Source: Cryptomeria japonica
Taxonomy: Eukaryota; Streptophyta; Pinopsida; Cupressales; Cupressaceae
Assembly (NCBI RefSeq): GCF_030272615.1
Contig: NC_081413.1
Span: forward strand, 18,612,285 to 18,676,284
Length of the DNA stretch: 64,000 nt
Direction: 5' to 3'
Shown: positions 1-10,194 of the stretch, piece after piece
Layout of the letters: every line of letters begins with the position of its first letter
How positions within the stretch are numbered: position 1 is the first letter of the stretch
Translations under genes and position numbers: made by a program
The notes under the pieces: generated by a model
Databases searched by the model: none
What the model saw: only the letters and a program-made list of their open reading frames with translations
What the model was told of the DNA's origin: nothing

Positions 1-295
1 ATCTGTTCTGGTGAATAACATTGTATGACCTTAACTAGCCTGGTTTCTATTCTACAGATAGTTACTTGTGAGTTTCTTCTCACCATTGTTTTTCCCATTC
101 GGGTTTCCATGCCAAAACTTCTTGTGTTATAGTGATTGTTCTCTTGTGGGTGAATGCTTTGTTTTCTATTTGGTTTACATTTATCTTAACCGGTTTACTT
201 GCAAATCTGTCATACCAGTTATCTGCCAAACTGTTTAAGTGTTTGAGTTTAATATTTTTTGGTATACTAATTCACCCCCCTCTCAGTATTCATCA
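1..295 (+). repeat. 3' end of a Ty1/copia LTR (cut by window edge)
   Basis: This stretch aligns along its whole length with 61544-61855, the second half of the copia LTR at 60689. They share the pyrimidine-rich tract CACCCCCCTCTCAGTATTCA just before the end. The last bases CATCA mirror the TGATG that opens the 60689 LTR, which places the LTR end at 295. No primer binding site follows, so this is the right-hand (3') LTR of an element lying off the left edge. The next base already belongs to the gypsy protease frame, so the copia element inserted into that gypsy element. ATAAT (296-300) would be one copy of the target duplication; its partner lies outside the window. Confidence 0.8.
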
Positions 296-297
296 AT

Positions 298-1512
298 AAT
301 AGTGCAACTTTGCCTATAGGTACAATGAAGGATGAAAAGGATCATGAGCTGCAAACCCCAAAAGTATATGTCGGAACAACTATTACACAAGAACCTTCGC
401 AGGTTGATCCTTTCTATGTAACTTTGTTAGTGAATAATAGATTAATTAAGAACTGTATGATAGACTCCGGTGCTGCTGCAAATGTAATGCCATATGGTGT
501 CATGAAGGAGTTGGGATTATCGGTAAGTATTGTTTATGTTTATGGAAAGTTCTATGTTATGGATAATAGATAACTGCCTGTGATAGGTATAATGAAGGAT
601 GTGGAGGTAAAGATAGCAGCATTTCCTGAAGCAACATATAAGATGGATGTCATAGTAACTGATACAAAACCTCATTATGGCATTCTATTATCCAAACAAT
701 GGGCTGCAACAGTGGGGGGAAATGTTCAGTTAGATCTTTCATATGCTATAATCCTAATAAATGGAAGCCATGTTGAGTTGTATAGAGAACCACGTGCTCC
801 TAGGGTAATTGAGAAGATAGACCCTAATATGCTGAATTGTATGATTGATGTGGATCTTGATAACTTCAGAGTACAACCTATTCTACCTCAGTTGAAAAAT
901 ACTGATCCTATTATTGGTGAATTGGAATCTCAACAACAAGGTTTATGGCACATGTACTTTGATGGAGCTTTCTCTAAGGAAGGGTCTGGAGCAGAAGTTC
1001 TTTTTGTGTCCCTATCAGGTATGACTTTCAAATACTCTTTTCTCTTAGCTTTCCAGTGTACAAATAACACTGTTGAATATGAAGCCTTGTTATTGGGGCT
1101 CAAAGTTGCTAAAATTCATGGAATTCAGTTGTTAGGAGTATTAGGGGATTCAGAGTTAGTTGTTTCTCAAGTAAGGTCTAAGTATGCATCCAAAAATGAT
1201 CGTTTGAAAAGATATAAACATGCTATTTGGGATGTGATTGAGCATTTTTGTGCATTTTCAATTAACTGGATAGAAAGATCAAAGATTATCATGGCTGATT
1301 TCTTAGCTAATGTTGCATTAAAAAATGATAATGTAGCATTAACTGATGTATCTACAGTTGAAATAAAAACTAGGTCTTCTATTCCTGATAATATATATAA
1401 TTGGCACGTGTTTGCAGATGATGAAGATATTCTTAGATTCATACAATGCATTGATGACTATGATGGACAGAAAATTGATTGCAATGCATTAGTAGAAGTG
1501 GTGGAAGATTGA
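298..1512 (+). pseudogene. Gypsy protease followed by an extra (archaeal-type) RNase H
   Basis: Frame 1, open through the copia junction, so there is no genuine start. The aspartic protease active site reads IDSGAAANVM (about 466-495). A TAA at 571 breaks the frame right after the flap region, then it continues. From about 940 comes an RNase H domain with all four acidic positions visible: D in FDGAF (961), E in NTVEYEA (about 1072), D in GDSELVV (1147) and D in ADFLANVA (about 1297). This matches the additional RNase H of Tat elements, here lying between protease and RT. The frame ends at TGA 1510, where coding shifts by one base into the RT frame. Protease would process the polyprotein; the second RNase H would degrade the RNA strand during reverse transcription. 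Non-functional as it stands. Confidence 0.8.
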
Positions 1513-3133
1513 GAAACAATGTTTGGTAAATGACATGGTCCATTTGGAAACCAACAAAATCTCCAAAGGATTAGTAGAACTGGAAGGTATGGTCAGTCAC
1601 AATGACAGTCATTTGCGTCAATAGTCAACCACCAAGTTAGATGAATTGGAGGAAGTGAACTTAGGGATAGAATCATCCCCTAAGTTGGTATATATTGGGA
1701 GGAAATTGTCTCCTCACATTAAAGCTAACCTTACTAATTTATCAAGGAAGTGTAAACATGTTTTTTCTTGGTCTTATGAAGACCTGAAGGCATATAGAGA
1801 AGATCTATTTCAACATGAAGTCCCTTTACTTCTAGATGCTAAGCCTTTTCGATAGAAGCAAAGACCTATCAACCCCCTTTTGGAAATCAAAATGCAACAA
1901 GAGCTAACTAAGTTGAGGGAAGGGGGGATCATTAAGCCTATAAGACATTCATCATGGGTGTCTAATTTAGTCCTAGTTAGAAAGAAGAATGGGGACATAA
2001 GGCTCTGTGTTGATTTTAGGAATTTGAATGTTGCTTCTTTGAAAGACAACTATTCTTCCCCCAATATGGAGGAAATGTTGCAAAGAGTAACTGGCTGTGA
2101 CATTTTGTCCATGATGGATGGGTCCTCACGATATAATTAGGTGTTAGTGAAAGAGTCTGAACAATTCAAGACTTCTTTTACCACCCCTTGGGGGACGTAT
2201 GTATATGTATGGATGCCTTTTGGTTTAAAAAATGATGGAGCTACTTTTTAGAGAGAAATGCATCTAGCTTTAAAGGAATTTATCAACATTATCATGGTTC
2301 TATACCAGGACGATTTAACATGTTTCTCCAAAAGGGCAGATGACCATTGCGGGCACCTGGAAAAAGTTTTCAATAAAGCTCTAGAGTTTGGTGTTTCTTT
2401 AAATCCAAAAGAGTGTCATTTTGTAGTCACTGAAGGGAAATTGCTTGGACATATTGTCTCCAAGGAAGGGGTTAGAATAGACCCTGAATGGATTGAAGCC
2501 ATAAACAATGTACATGAGCCAAATAATGTCAAAGACATCCAATCTTTCTTGGGCAAGGTGAATTTTGTTAGAAGGGTCATTTCCAAGCTTGCTGAAATAG
2601 TCAAGCCTATTGTTAGGTTGCTTAAGAAAGGTACAAAGTTTTATTGGGATGAAGAAGTTGTAAAGGCTTTTGGTGAAATTAAAAAGGCTATTCAGGAGGC
2701 ACCAGTGTTGAAGTCCCCTGATTATAGTAAGCCCTTTTCATTGTTTTCTTTTGCTTCTTATCATACAGTAGCTGCAGTCCTTCTTCAAAAGGATGCTGAA
2801 GGATATGAACACCCTATTGCTTTTTATAGTAAATCTCTACAAGCCGCAGAGCTAAAATATGAAATCATGGAGAAGCAAGAATATGCTTTGGTTAAAGCTA
2901 TAAAAGCAATTAGGCCATATCTTGTAAATGCACAAGTAGTTTCTTACGTCCCACATGCAGCTATCAAGGACATCTTATCTCAATCCGAGGTCACTGGCAA
3001 AAGGTGCAGATGGATAACCAAAATTCAAGAGTTTGATCTAGAGATTAAGATCACTAAATTGGTAAGAGGGTTAGGTCTCGCTAAGTTAATGGCTGAATCA
3101 AATCTCCTTGATGTTGAAGTTAACAATGTTTAA
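1502..3133 (+). pseudogene. Gypsy reverse transcriptase and degenerate RNase H
   Basis: Frame 2 runs from about 1502 to 4429 without further frameshift, broken by stops at about 1622, 1853, 2138, 2249 and 3131. The RT has LCVDFRNLN (about 2006-2032), SMMDG (about 2108) and the catalytic Y-Q-D-D box at 2303-2314, then the connection region and a gypsy-type RNase H (about 2600-3050). In that RNase H the first acidic position (FASYHTVAAVL) and the later one (YVPHAAIKD) are not Asp, so it looks catalytically dead, whereas the upstream extra RNase H keeps its residues. Most stops are TAG, where Gln would be expected in the family. RT copies element RNA into cDNA in a virus-like particle. Confidence 0.85.
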
Positions 3134-4429
3134 ATTGAGAATATCCTGGTCACAAGTATTGAGACACAACCCTGGTACTCAGAGATAGTACATTTTTTAA
3201 GGTATGCAACATACTCGGAGGGAATGACTCCAAACTAGAGAAGGACATTGAAACTAAAGTCTCAAAAGTATGTCCTTATTCAGGGTGATCTATATTGGCG
3301 AAATAGAGATGGGGCATTTTTGATGTGCTTAGATAAATCCCAAGCTAGAAGGATGATAACTGAAATGCATAATGGAGTATGTGGAGGCCACTACTCTGCC
3401 AAGACTACAACTGGCAAGATAGTCTGGGTTGGATACTATTGGCCTACTTTGTTCAAAGATGCCCATGAGCATGTCTAGAGGTGTGACCCATGCCAAAAAA
3501 TTTCTTCCAAGTTAAAGTATGAAGGAGCTTTGTCCCTTAACGCAGTTATAGTGGAAGCCCCTTTTGTCCAGTGGGGTAATGATTTTATTGGAGAAATAGT
3601 TGAGAAGTCAAGAAGAGGTCACAAATGGATCATAATGGCCACTGATTACTTCACTAAGTGGATTGAGGCTATACCTACTAAAAGAGCCACTAGTAAAGTT
3701 GTCATTGATTTCTTGATGGACAATGTTATAACAAGATTTGGTGTTCCTGTGAAATTGATATTGGATAATGCCATGAGCTTTAGATCAGAGGAATTCACTG
3801 AATTTTGTACCAGCCATGGAATAATTATGTCTTATTCTTCACCATACTATCCTCAATGTAATGGACAAGAAGAATCCAGCAATAAGAGCCTTTTGAATAT
3901 TATTAAGAAAATTCTTGAGGAGAACAAAAGGTATTGGGATCAGAAACTAAAATTGGCCTTATGGGCAGACATGATTACTGTTAAGAAAGCAATTGGTGTA
4001 TCACCATTTGAATTGGTTTATGGCACACAATATAGGGTGCCAGTCAATAACCTTCTTCCTGTATACAAGTTCCTACAAGCTGAGGAGATGGAGTTGTCAG
4101 AACCCATGGAAGACAAAATGATTCAAATGGTGGAAGTGAAAGAAATCGGGACTTTGGCTCATAAAAGAAATTTGAAGAGCTAGTTGCAATACAAGTATCT
4201 TTTTGACAAAAGAACCACATTGAGGAAGTTTCAAATTGGTGACATGGTTCTTCAATGGAATGCAAGAGGGAAAGATAAAGGAAAGCACAAAAAATTTGAG
4301 TCATTATGGATGGGCCCTTCTATTGTTTGTGATCTTAATGGAAAAGACTCATACTTTTTGCAGACAATGAATGGCGAGGTACATGAATTTACAATGCATG
4401 GACAATTCCTGAATCATTACTTCTCTTAA
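3134..4429 (+). pseudogene. Gypsy integrase
   Basis: Same frame as RT. The zinc-binding HHCC head is at His 3368, His 3389, Cys 3482 and Cys 3491, with GYYWP between the His and Cys pairs. The catalytic core has Asp at 3644 (TDYFTKW), Asp at 3764 (LDNA) and Glu at 3872 (QEESSN), with 35 residues between the last two, a normal D,D(35)E. A C-terminal domain follows to TAA 4427. In-frame stops are at 3476 and 4181, both TAG. The TAG at 3476 falls just before the second Cys pair. Integrase inserts the cDNA into the genome. I see no chromodomain after the core, which fits a non-chromovirus lineage. Confidence 0.85.
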
Positions 4430-4897
4430 GTCCATGCATAGTAGGTTGTAGTGTGTATATATTTAGGTTTGTTCCTGTTGGTTTTTGTTTGGGCTTGTTT
4501 CTTTTGATCTGTTCTCCAGAGTTTTCTATATTCTTGTGTTGATCTTGCAATCAACCATCCCTAATTAGAGCCGTTGTTATCACTATTTTGATTATTGGGT
4601 GATTTTGTTCTCTAATCCACTAAAATCTGCAAAATTATGCTTAATACTTCATTTTGCCTCTGAGGGTTATTGGTCTAAGGGTTTAAGGTTTTTGAAATTT
4701 ACCCTTTTCTATCTTGAAATACCTGCATTATATTTCCTTGTTACTTTTTCCACTTAAGTGGAAGGGTCGGTCCATCGTAAGGAGAGGTTCCCCCTTTTAG
4801 TTTTGCCTTAGGCGGGTCTTTAATAATGTTTTAATTTTTTGCCTTCTCCTAAGTTTTTATTCCTTTGTCAGGCTTCGTAAAGATTGTGCAAGTTTTA
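4430..4897 (+). other. Non-coding spacer after integrase
   Basis: T-rich sequence without a reading frame worth calling. It separates the integrase stop from the hairpin repeat array and contains no obvious polypurine tract or LTR boundary. Confidence 0.5.
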
Positions 4898-6030
4898 ATT
4901 GATCCAATGGTGTGCATGATCTTGCAAAGGGAAGTTGCGTGAGATTTACCTTTTGAGAAGTGGTGAAAAGGTGACGGGCTTGGGTAAAGTGGTCACAGGG
5001 AAGGCTAAAGGACAAATATCTTCCAGAAGATCTCACGGTTTGCGTTGTTTCATGATGAAAAGATGGGTGATGTTTATCCTTCGTGAAGTACTGAAAGATT
5101 GGTGGGCCCGATAGGTAAGCTAAAGAAGGAGTTAAAAATCATGCATTTTGTTCATGATCTAGCGGTCAACACTGTTTCATATGGAAAAGATGTGCAAATT
5201 TTACCTTTCGCGAAGTAGTGAAAGGGCAGTGGGCCCAGCAAAAGGGTGGCTTGCAGGATAAAAAAAGTGCATCTCCAAGAAGATCCAATGGTGCGCATTA
5301 TTTTGCGGCTCAAAGCAACATGAAGTTTACTCTTTGCAAAATAGCAAAAAGGAGCTGGCGGTTACGCAGTAGATGAGGTGGCAATACAGCTAGATGTTTG
5401 GCTAAGGCAAAAGGTGATCTGTCAGTAGGACACGTGGCTCTGAATGGATCGTGAGGGGCCCATTTGACTAAGCGGCAATATTGATGAAATCCACGGCTAG
5501 ATAAGACATGTGGCGGTTTAGATGTGGAGACTGACAAAGTTTTTGAGCGAATGAATGGCCAACACATGGGGGCTATTTGCCGGAAATCAGTAGGACAAGT
5601 GGATTTCGTGTAGAGGGCCCACTTTGAAGGTTAAAGGAGTTAAAAGCTGCGCATCTCAAAATTGATCCAACGATGCACATTGTTTCGCATGGTGAAGATG
5701 TGAGGTGATTAACCTTTGCAAAACAACAAAAACCATTAGCAGTGAAGGTTTCATGTGCTTAGTTAAATAGGCTAGCAGTCACCGTGGAGAATAACAGTCT
5801 AGCGGGTGATAGAAGATCAAATGGACAACATTGTTTTGCATGGAAAAGATGCATGAGATTTATGCTTCACAAAATAGCGAAAGGAAGGCAGAGCCCATTT
5901 CTAAGCAGGATCATTCAGGTAAGGTAAAGAACGTGCATGTTTTTCAAGATCCAATGGAAGGTGTTGTTTTGCAATGAGAAGATGCGATGTTTTTATCTTT
6001 CGCAAAACAACGAAAAGGGAAGACACTTAG
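4898..6030 (+). repeat. Diverged ~127-bp tandem repeats, each with a hairpin
   Basis: At least seven diverged units start with a GATCCAAYGG-like box at about 4901, 5030, 5155, 5281, 5664, 5814 and 5948. The spacing is about 125-150 bp, except for a gap of 383 bp, close to three periods. Each unit continues with a TTGTTTYGCAT-like box, GAAAAGATG and then an inverted repeat of the form CCTTTCGC-loop-GYGAAAGG (for example 5204-5225 and 5996-6018). Within the gap, a second repeated segment (GTCAGTAGGACAMGTGG ... GGGCCCA) occurs at about 5420 and 5588. Tandem repeats in untranslated parts are common in Tat/Ogre elements; the repeated stem-loop is the distinctive part here. Confidence 0.7.
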
Positions 6031-6328
6031 AAAACTCTTTGTGGTCCATTGGAGCCATATTTCGAATTCAATTGTGAATTGATTGCCAAAGCATGTGCCT
6101 TAATGTATCTATTCAATGCTCAGTTTTTGTAATAAGCTTCCTATCAGCTGAAACATTGGCATCATTTTGAAAAGTCTTGCAGAGGAACCGATGCACAAAG
6201 TGAATTTCTTTAGGCAACAAGTAAGTTCTACATATTGCTTGATAGTTACAGTTTGAATTGATATCACTGGGTGCTTGATTTCTCAGAGGTTTGTTTAAAA
6301 TTTTAATTGAAATAACTGTAATTCCGAG
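6031..6328 (+). other. Leader-like spacer before the extra ORF
   Basis: About 300 bp without coding signal between the last hairpin unit and ATG 6329. It could hold a splice acceptor or promoter for the downstream frame, but I cannot point to a convincing site. Confidence 0.4.
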
Positions 6329-9300
6329 ATGGCACCACCAAGAGATTTCACAAGGAAGGTTAATTACTAGGAGAGAGCCATTTGTGATGACTTTTTAGAA
6401 AAATTAACTATGTCTACCAATACCGCAACTAAAATGAAAGAATATGCCCAAGGCTCCTCATTTGAGAATTTGTGACGGTTTGTATGACAAAGGGAACTGG
6501 TTAAGGGATTCACAGATAGGGATATCAGGTCTGTGACTCTTCAAAGTAGGATTTTGCCAGATAAATTCCTTTGCTCCAATGAATAGTATATGTGAGTTAG
6601 ATATTGGAAAGCTCATAGTCCCTGGGGTTTTCATGGATGTGGACCTAGTGACATAGATTGAAAATAACTATGATCTTGTTGCCAGGTGTGTTAGAAATGT
6701 AAATGGGGGATCTTTAATTAAGATAAATGATGATGAGTTTAGGAAAGTGTTCAGACTCAGTGAGGTGACGAATTATTTGGATCCCATCAATTTTGAAACA
6801 CTTGCACAAGTATATAATGTGTAGAGAGATCACCTCAGGAGTGGCCCTTTGAAAGAATTTTTTGTCCAAATAGGAGGAATGACTGTTGTAGGCCCTAGCA
6901 CCATGGAACACTTCTCTCTAAATCTATTTACTTTCAAGGCTAAAGGGATGTATTGGTCCCTATGTCAGATTTTTGGGGAAGGTGCTAAAACAACCATGCC
7001 AACCCATTATATGCTCATGTTAGCACATATTTTGAACCCATCTCTAGCAGTAACTTTTGACTTTTCACCTTATCTCACTGATGCCATTTATGAAGGGTTG
7101 ATAGGGATAAAAAATGCTAAGGTAGAAAGACCTTTTGGATGGTAGTCTCTTCTTATGCACGTGTTTTTATTCAAAGGTGCTGATTATTTTGCTAGTAAAA
7201 TGGACCTGATTAAGGAAAAAGATGATGAGGAGATTCTTGTTCAATTGTGGAGCACAATTTTGTCTTGGGATAGAGAGGATGTGAGTTATTTTAAGTTTGA
7301 TAGATATTTTGCATCTAGGCTTAGGATCCTCTTGTGCCCACAAAACCCTAGAATTCCTAAAGCTCTCCTTGAATTCCTTAGGCCTAAGGAATTTCCTCAA
7401 GATATTAAGATTGTTCATAATTGGGGTGATATATACTTGTACCCTATTTCTACTATGTTCAGAGTCTATGGTTTCAGAGGAACTCCATATTTTCTCCCCT
7501 ATCAAGTCCCATTGAAGATAGGAATTGCAGAGGTCGTGAGGTAAATCGTAGGTTTGCAAGAAGCTGCATTAACAAATAGGAGGAAAGGGACAATTTTCCC
7601 AACTGTCACCATTGCACATCAATTTGTAATCACCAAGGGTGGTTGGAAACATTTTGATAACTTCTTTCAGCCATAGAGGTTGTCTATTATAGTGTCAAGG
7701 TTTGTTGACCCTGAAGAATTTTTTAATGGTATGTTCAAGAAGAGAGCCGTATGTAAAGGCAGACCACACTAGTTCCATTTTCCTAAGGATTTGATTAGAA
7801 GTGAATTCAACCTTGATGAATAGGAATTGAGAAAGGAAAAATGGATAGCATATAAAAGGGCTCTTAATTTTATCTACCAATTTGATATTGGTTATGACCC
7901 TTTGTCTAGTTTTACTCCCTTTGAGGAAAAGGCTAAATTCTTGATACTTTATTTTGAAGATTTAATGTAGACCTTAGAGGAGAAAAGGCAAGTTATACTA
8001 AAAAATGATCTTGAAAAGGCTAAGTTGGTTCTAGCCAAGCCTGCCTATGCTAAGGCCATCCTTCCAGGTGAATATGTGATGTACAAGAGGCCAAAATATA
8101 GTGTGCTAGTGCCGATCAGGGGTGAGCCTTCTACTTCAAAGGGAAAAAGAGAAATAGAAGATGCAGTTGAAATCCAAGATTCCCCTAAAAGGAAAAGGGT
8201 GGGAAAAGAGGTGCAAACAGGTGAGCCTTTATACTCTCCATTCGAATCCCCAATCCATGTGGGAGAAGAACATGTAGTGGTTGAGAAATTATTGCACTTA
8301 GGAAGTCTTGGGGAGATTGCTTGTACTTATGAAGAAGTACAAGAAGGGATGCTTGAAGAGCCTCCAAGTGCTGAAATGAATTTGACTGTAGAGGAGTTTA
8401 AGGGAAAAGAGTTAGACCCTATCATCAAACAGGCTAGTGAAGAATTCCTAGCTGATAATAATTTTGTTACAACAAGAGCTTTCATACAATTTGTTTGGAA
8501 GCAAAATATAGAGAAATTCAAAGCTAAATGTGAGAAGAGGCAAAATGAACAGCCCCACAAAGATGCATCTGCAATGGAGGAAGAAGTAAAACAAGAAATG
8601 ATGACAGAATTCAAAACCATTACTCTTGAGCAGGGGAGAGAAATTGTAGCAAAAGATGGTGTACTAATTCTCCCTAAGTGGGATATCGCAGATGCACTAG
8701 TGCTTGAAGCAGTAAGGAAAGAAATAAAGCCCTTCAAAGGAGTGAAATTTAGCAAGGACCATGCTACTTTGGTCATGTGGTCTCTAAGGAGGGATGAGAG
8801 CAGAAAGAGAAAGGACACTTCAGGGTCTAGCTACCTTGGAGGTATGATTGTGAAAAGAGTGCAGGACACAGGGGTAGTAGAAGCTGCCAACACAGATTTG
8901 GAATCAACAAAATTCAATGTGGCAGTAGTCGAGAAGGAAGTCAAGGAAAAAGTTGATCTCTAGGTAAAACTAGAGACGATTCTAAAGGCTTATAATGAGG
9001 CAAAGTGGGAGATAGCCCACAGGGATAACATCATTGCCAAGTTAAAGAATCAATTAACAGGGTAATACCAGAAAGGTGGATCTTCCACTTTATTGATTGC
9101 CTCTTCTCCAGCAAAACCTCCACCCGCCAGTCCAATCATTGAATTTCCTCCTTCTCCTATGACTTCTGGTTCTCAATAAACTGAGACCATACAAGATGAA
9201 ATGGAAAAGTTGAAGCAGGCTCAGGCCCTATATGCAAATAAGTATGAGGAAAAAGTCAGAGGCACAATATTGAAATTTGCTGACACAGTAGGAGCTTCTA

Positions 9301-9917
9301 TTGTGTACACTTATATGAAAAGAATTTTGAATATGTTGATTGATTTGAAAGAAGACAAGGCTACTATGGAGCCAATTTTGAAAAGTTGGATGCCTAGAGA
9401 GGTGGATTTGGAACTTATGTGTTCATCTTATGAAGAGGCAGAGGCTGATGCAAATATTAAATCCATTTGTGAGTTAGTGAAAAGCATGACCAGGTTAGCA
9501 AAAGGAAGAGCTGGTGTAGAGAGAAAGGCCAACTTGTATAGAAAAGAATATGCTAACCATAAGTTTGAATTGTTTCCCGGGGGTTTTTTTTGTTCAAGTC
9601 AATTGAAAGATGAAAAGGTGTGGCTTGATGAGCTAGGATATAACTTGTCTCAACGGATAAATGAAGTCATCAATACAAATGACACATCTTTATTTATTTG
9701 GACAATTGAAGAAATTGAGAAAATGAAGTCACATTATGTTTTTTTGGAGACAGAGGTTAAGCAATTAACTAACACATGGAAAAGGTTAAATAAACTAAAG
9801 AAGAAAATTGTTAACTTCTCCTGGCCTGGTGATGACGTGTTCCAAGAGTGGAAAAACAAGTATGCAGTGCAAGAAGAGGAGGTTCAAGAACAGTTAGAAG
9901 ATGCTACAGTGGAATAA
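6329..9917 (+). pseudogene. Long extra ORF downstream of integrase, function unknown
   Basis: ATG 6329 opens frame 2 (MAPPRDFTRKV). A shift at about 6575 leads into frame 0, which then runs to TAA 9915 with about ten stops, mostly TAG. The whole frame corresponds to about 1190 codons. Residues from about 80 to 520 look globular and hydrophobic. From about 8100 the sequence becomes charged, with a basic nuclear-localisation-like patch (KGKREIEDAV, PKRKRVGK). The last third (8380-9900) is rich in Glu, Lys and Leu, like a coiled coil. I recognise no catalytic motif, signal peptide or membrane segment, so it does not look like an envelope protein. Extra ORFs after pol are known in Tat elements; whether this one belongs to a known family needs a profile search. 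It could also be a captured host gene. Confidence 0.65.
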
Positions 9918-10189
9918 CAAACTTCAAAGCCATTAGGAATGAAATGATTGTAATTTCTTTTCAGCAGGAATCATGGTTCTAACAAAATTTTCCTAGGGAA
10001 GTCCGAAGCTTGTTTGCATCCATATCATTATAAATGGATACTAGGACTTTGAAAAAAGGGCATCACAAGAATTTGTAAAGAAACTCTGCTGAAATATATC
10101 TAGGGTTTTCTGGTTCTTTAAGAAATCACCTTGAGTTATGTAAGACTTTCAAAAACTGAATATCAATATACAGATCAAAACTTTCTAAG
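9918..10189 (+). other. 3' UTR or LTR remnant of the gypsy element
   Basis: Non-coding, with a TATA-like TATCATTATAAATGG at about 10021 and a T-rich, leader-like stretch after it. The LARD inserted right behind it. Sequence after the LARD (41451 on) is probably its continuation, since the CCTAA duplication marks a clean insertion. Confidence 0.4.
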
Positions 10190-10194
10190 CCTAA
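10190..10194. repeat. Target site duplication CCTAA (left)
   Basis: CCTAA directly precedes the TGT start of the left LTR and recurs at 41446-41450 directly after the TGACA end of the right LTR. This fixes both outer boundaries of the LARD-like element. Confidence 0.85.

Larger units (their letters stand above)
296..10189 (+). mobile_element. Ty3/gypsy Tat-like element, 5' part missing
   Basis: A decayed gypsy element in + orientation. Order seen: protease, RNase H of the type with an NTVEYEA motif, reverse transcriptase, degenerate gypsy RNase H, integrase, a non-coding zone with diverged hairpin repeats, then a long extra reading frame. LTR, PBS and gag are not visible because a copia insertion cuts the left side at 295. 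The LARD at 10195 cuts the right side. The extra RNase H and the large coding space after integrase are traits of the Tat/Ogre branch. The position of the extra RNase H before RT differs from the element at 21166-39758, where it follows RT and RNase H. That the 6329-9917 frame belongs to the same element is inference from strand, adjacency and matching decay. Confidence 0.75.
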
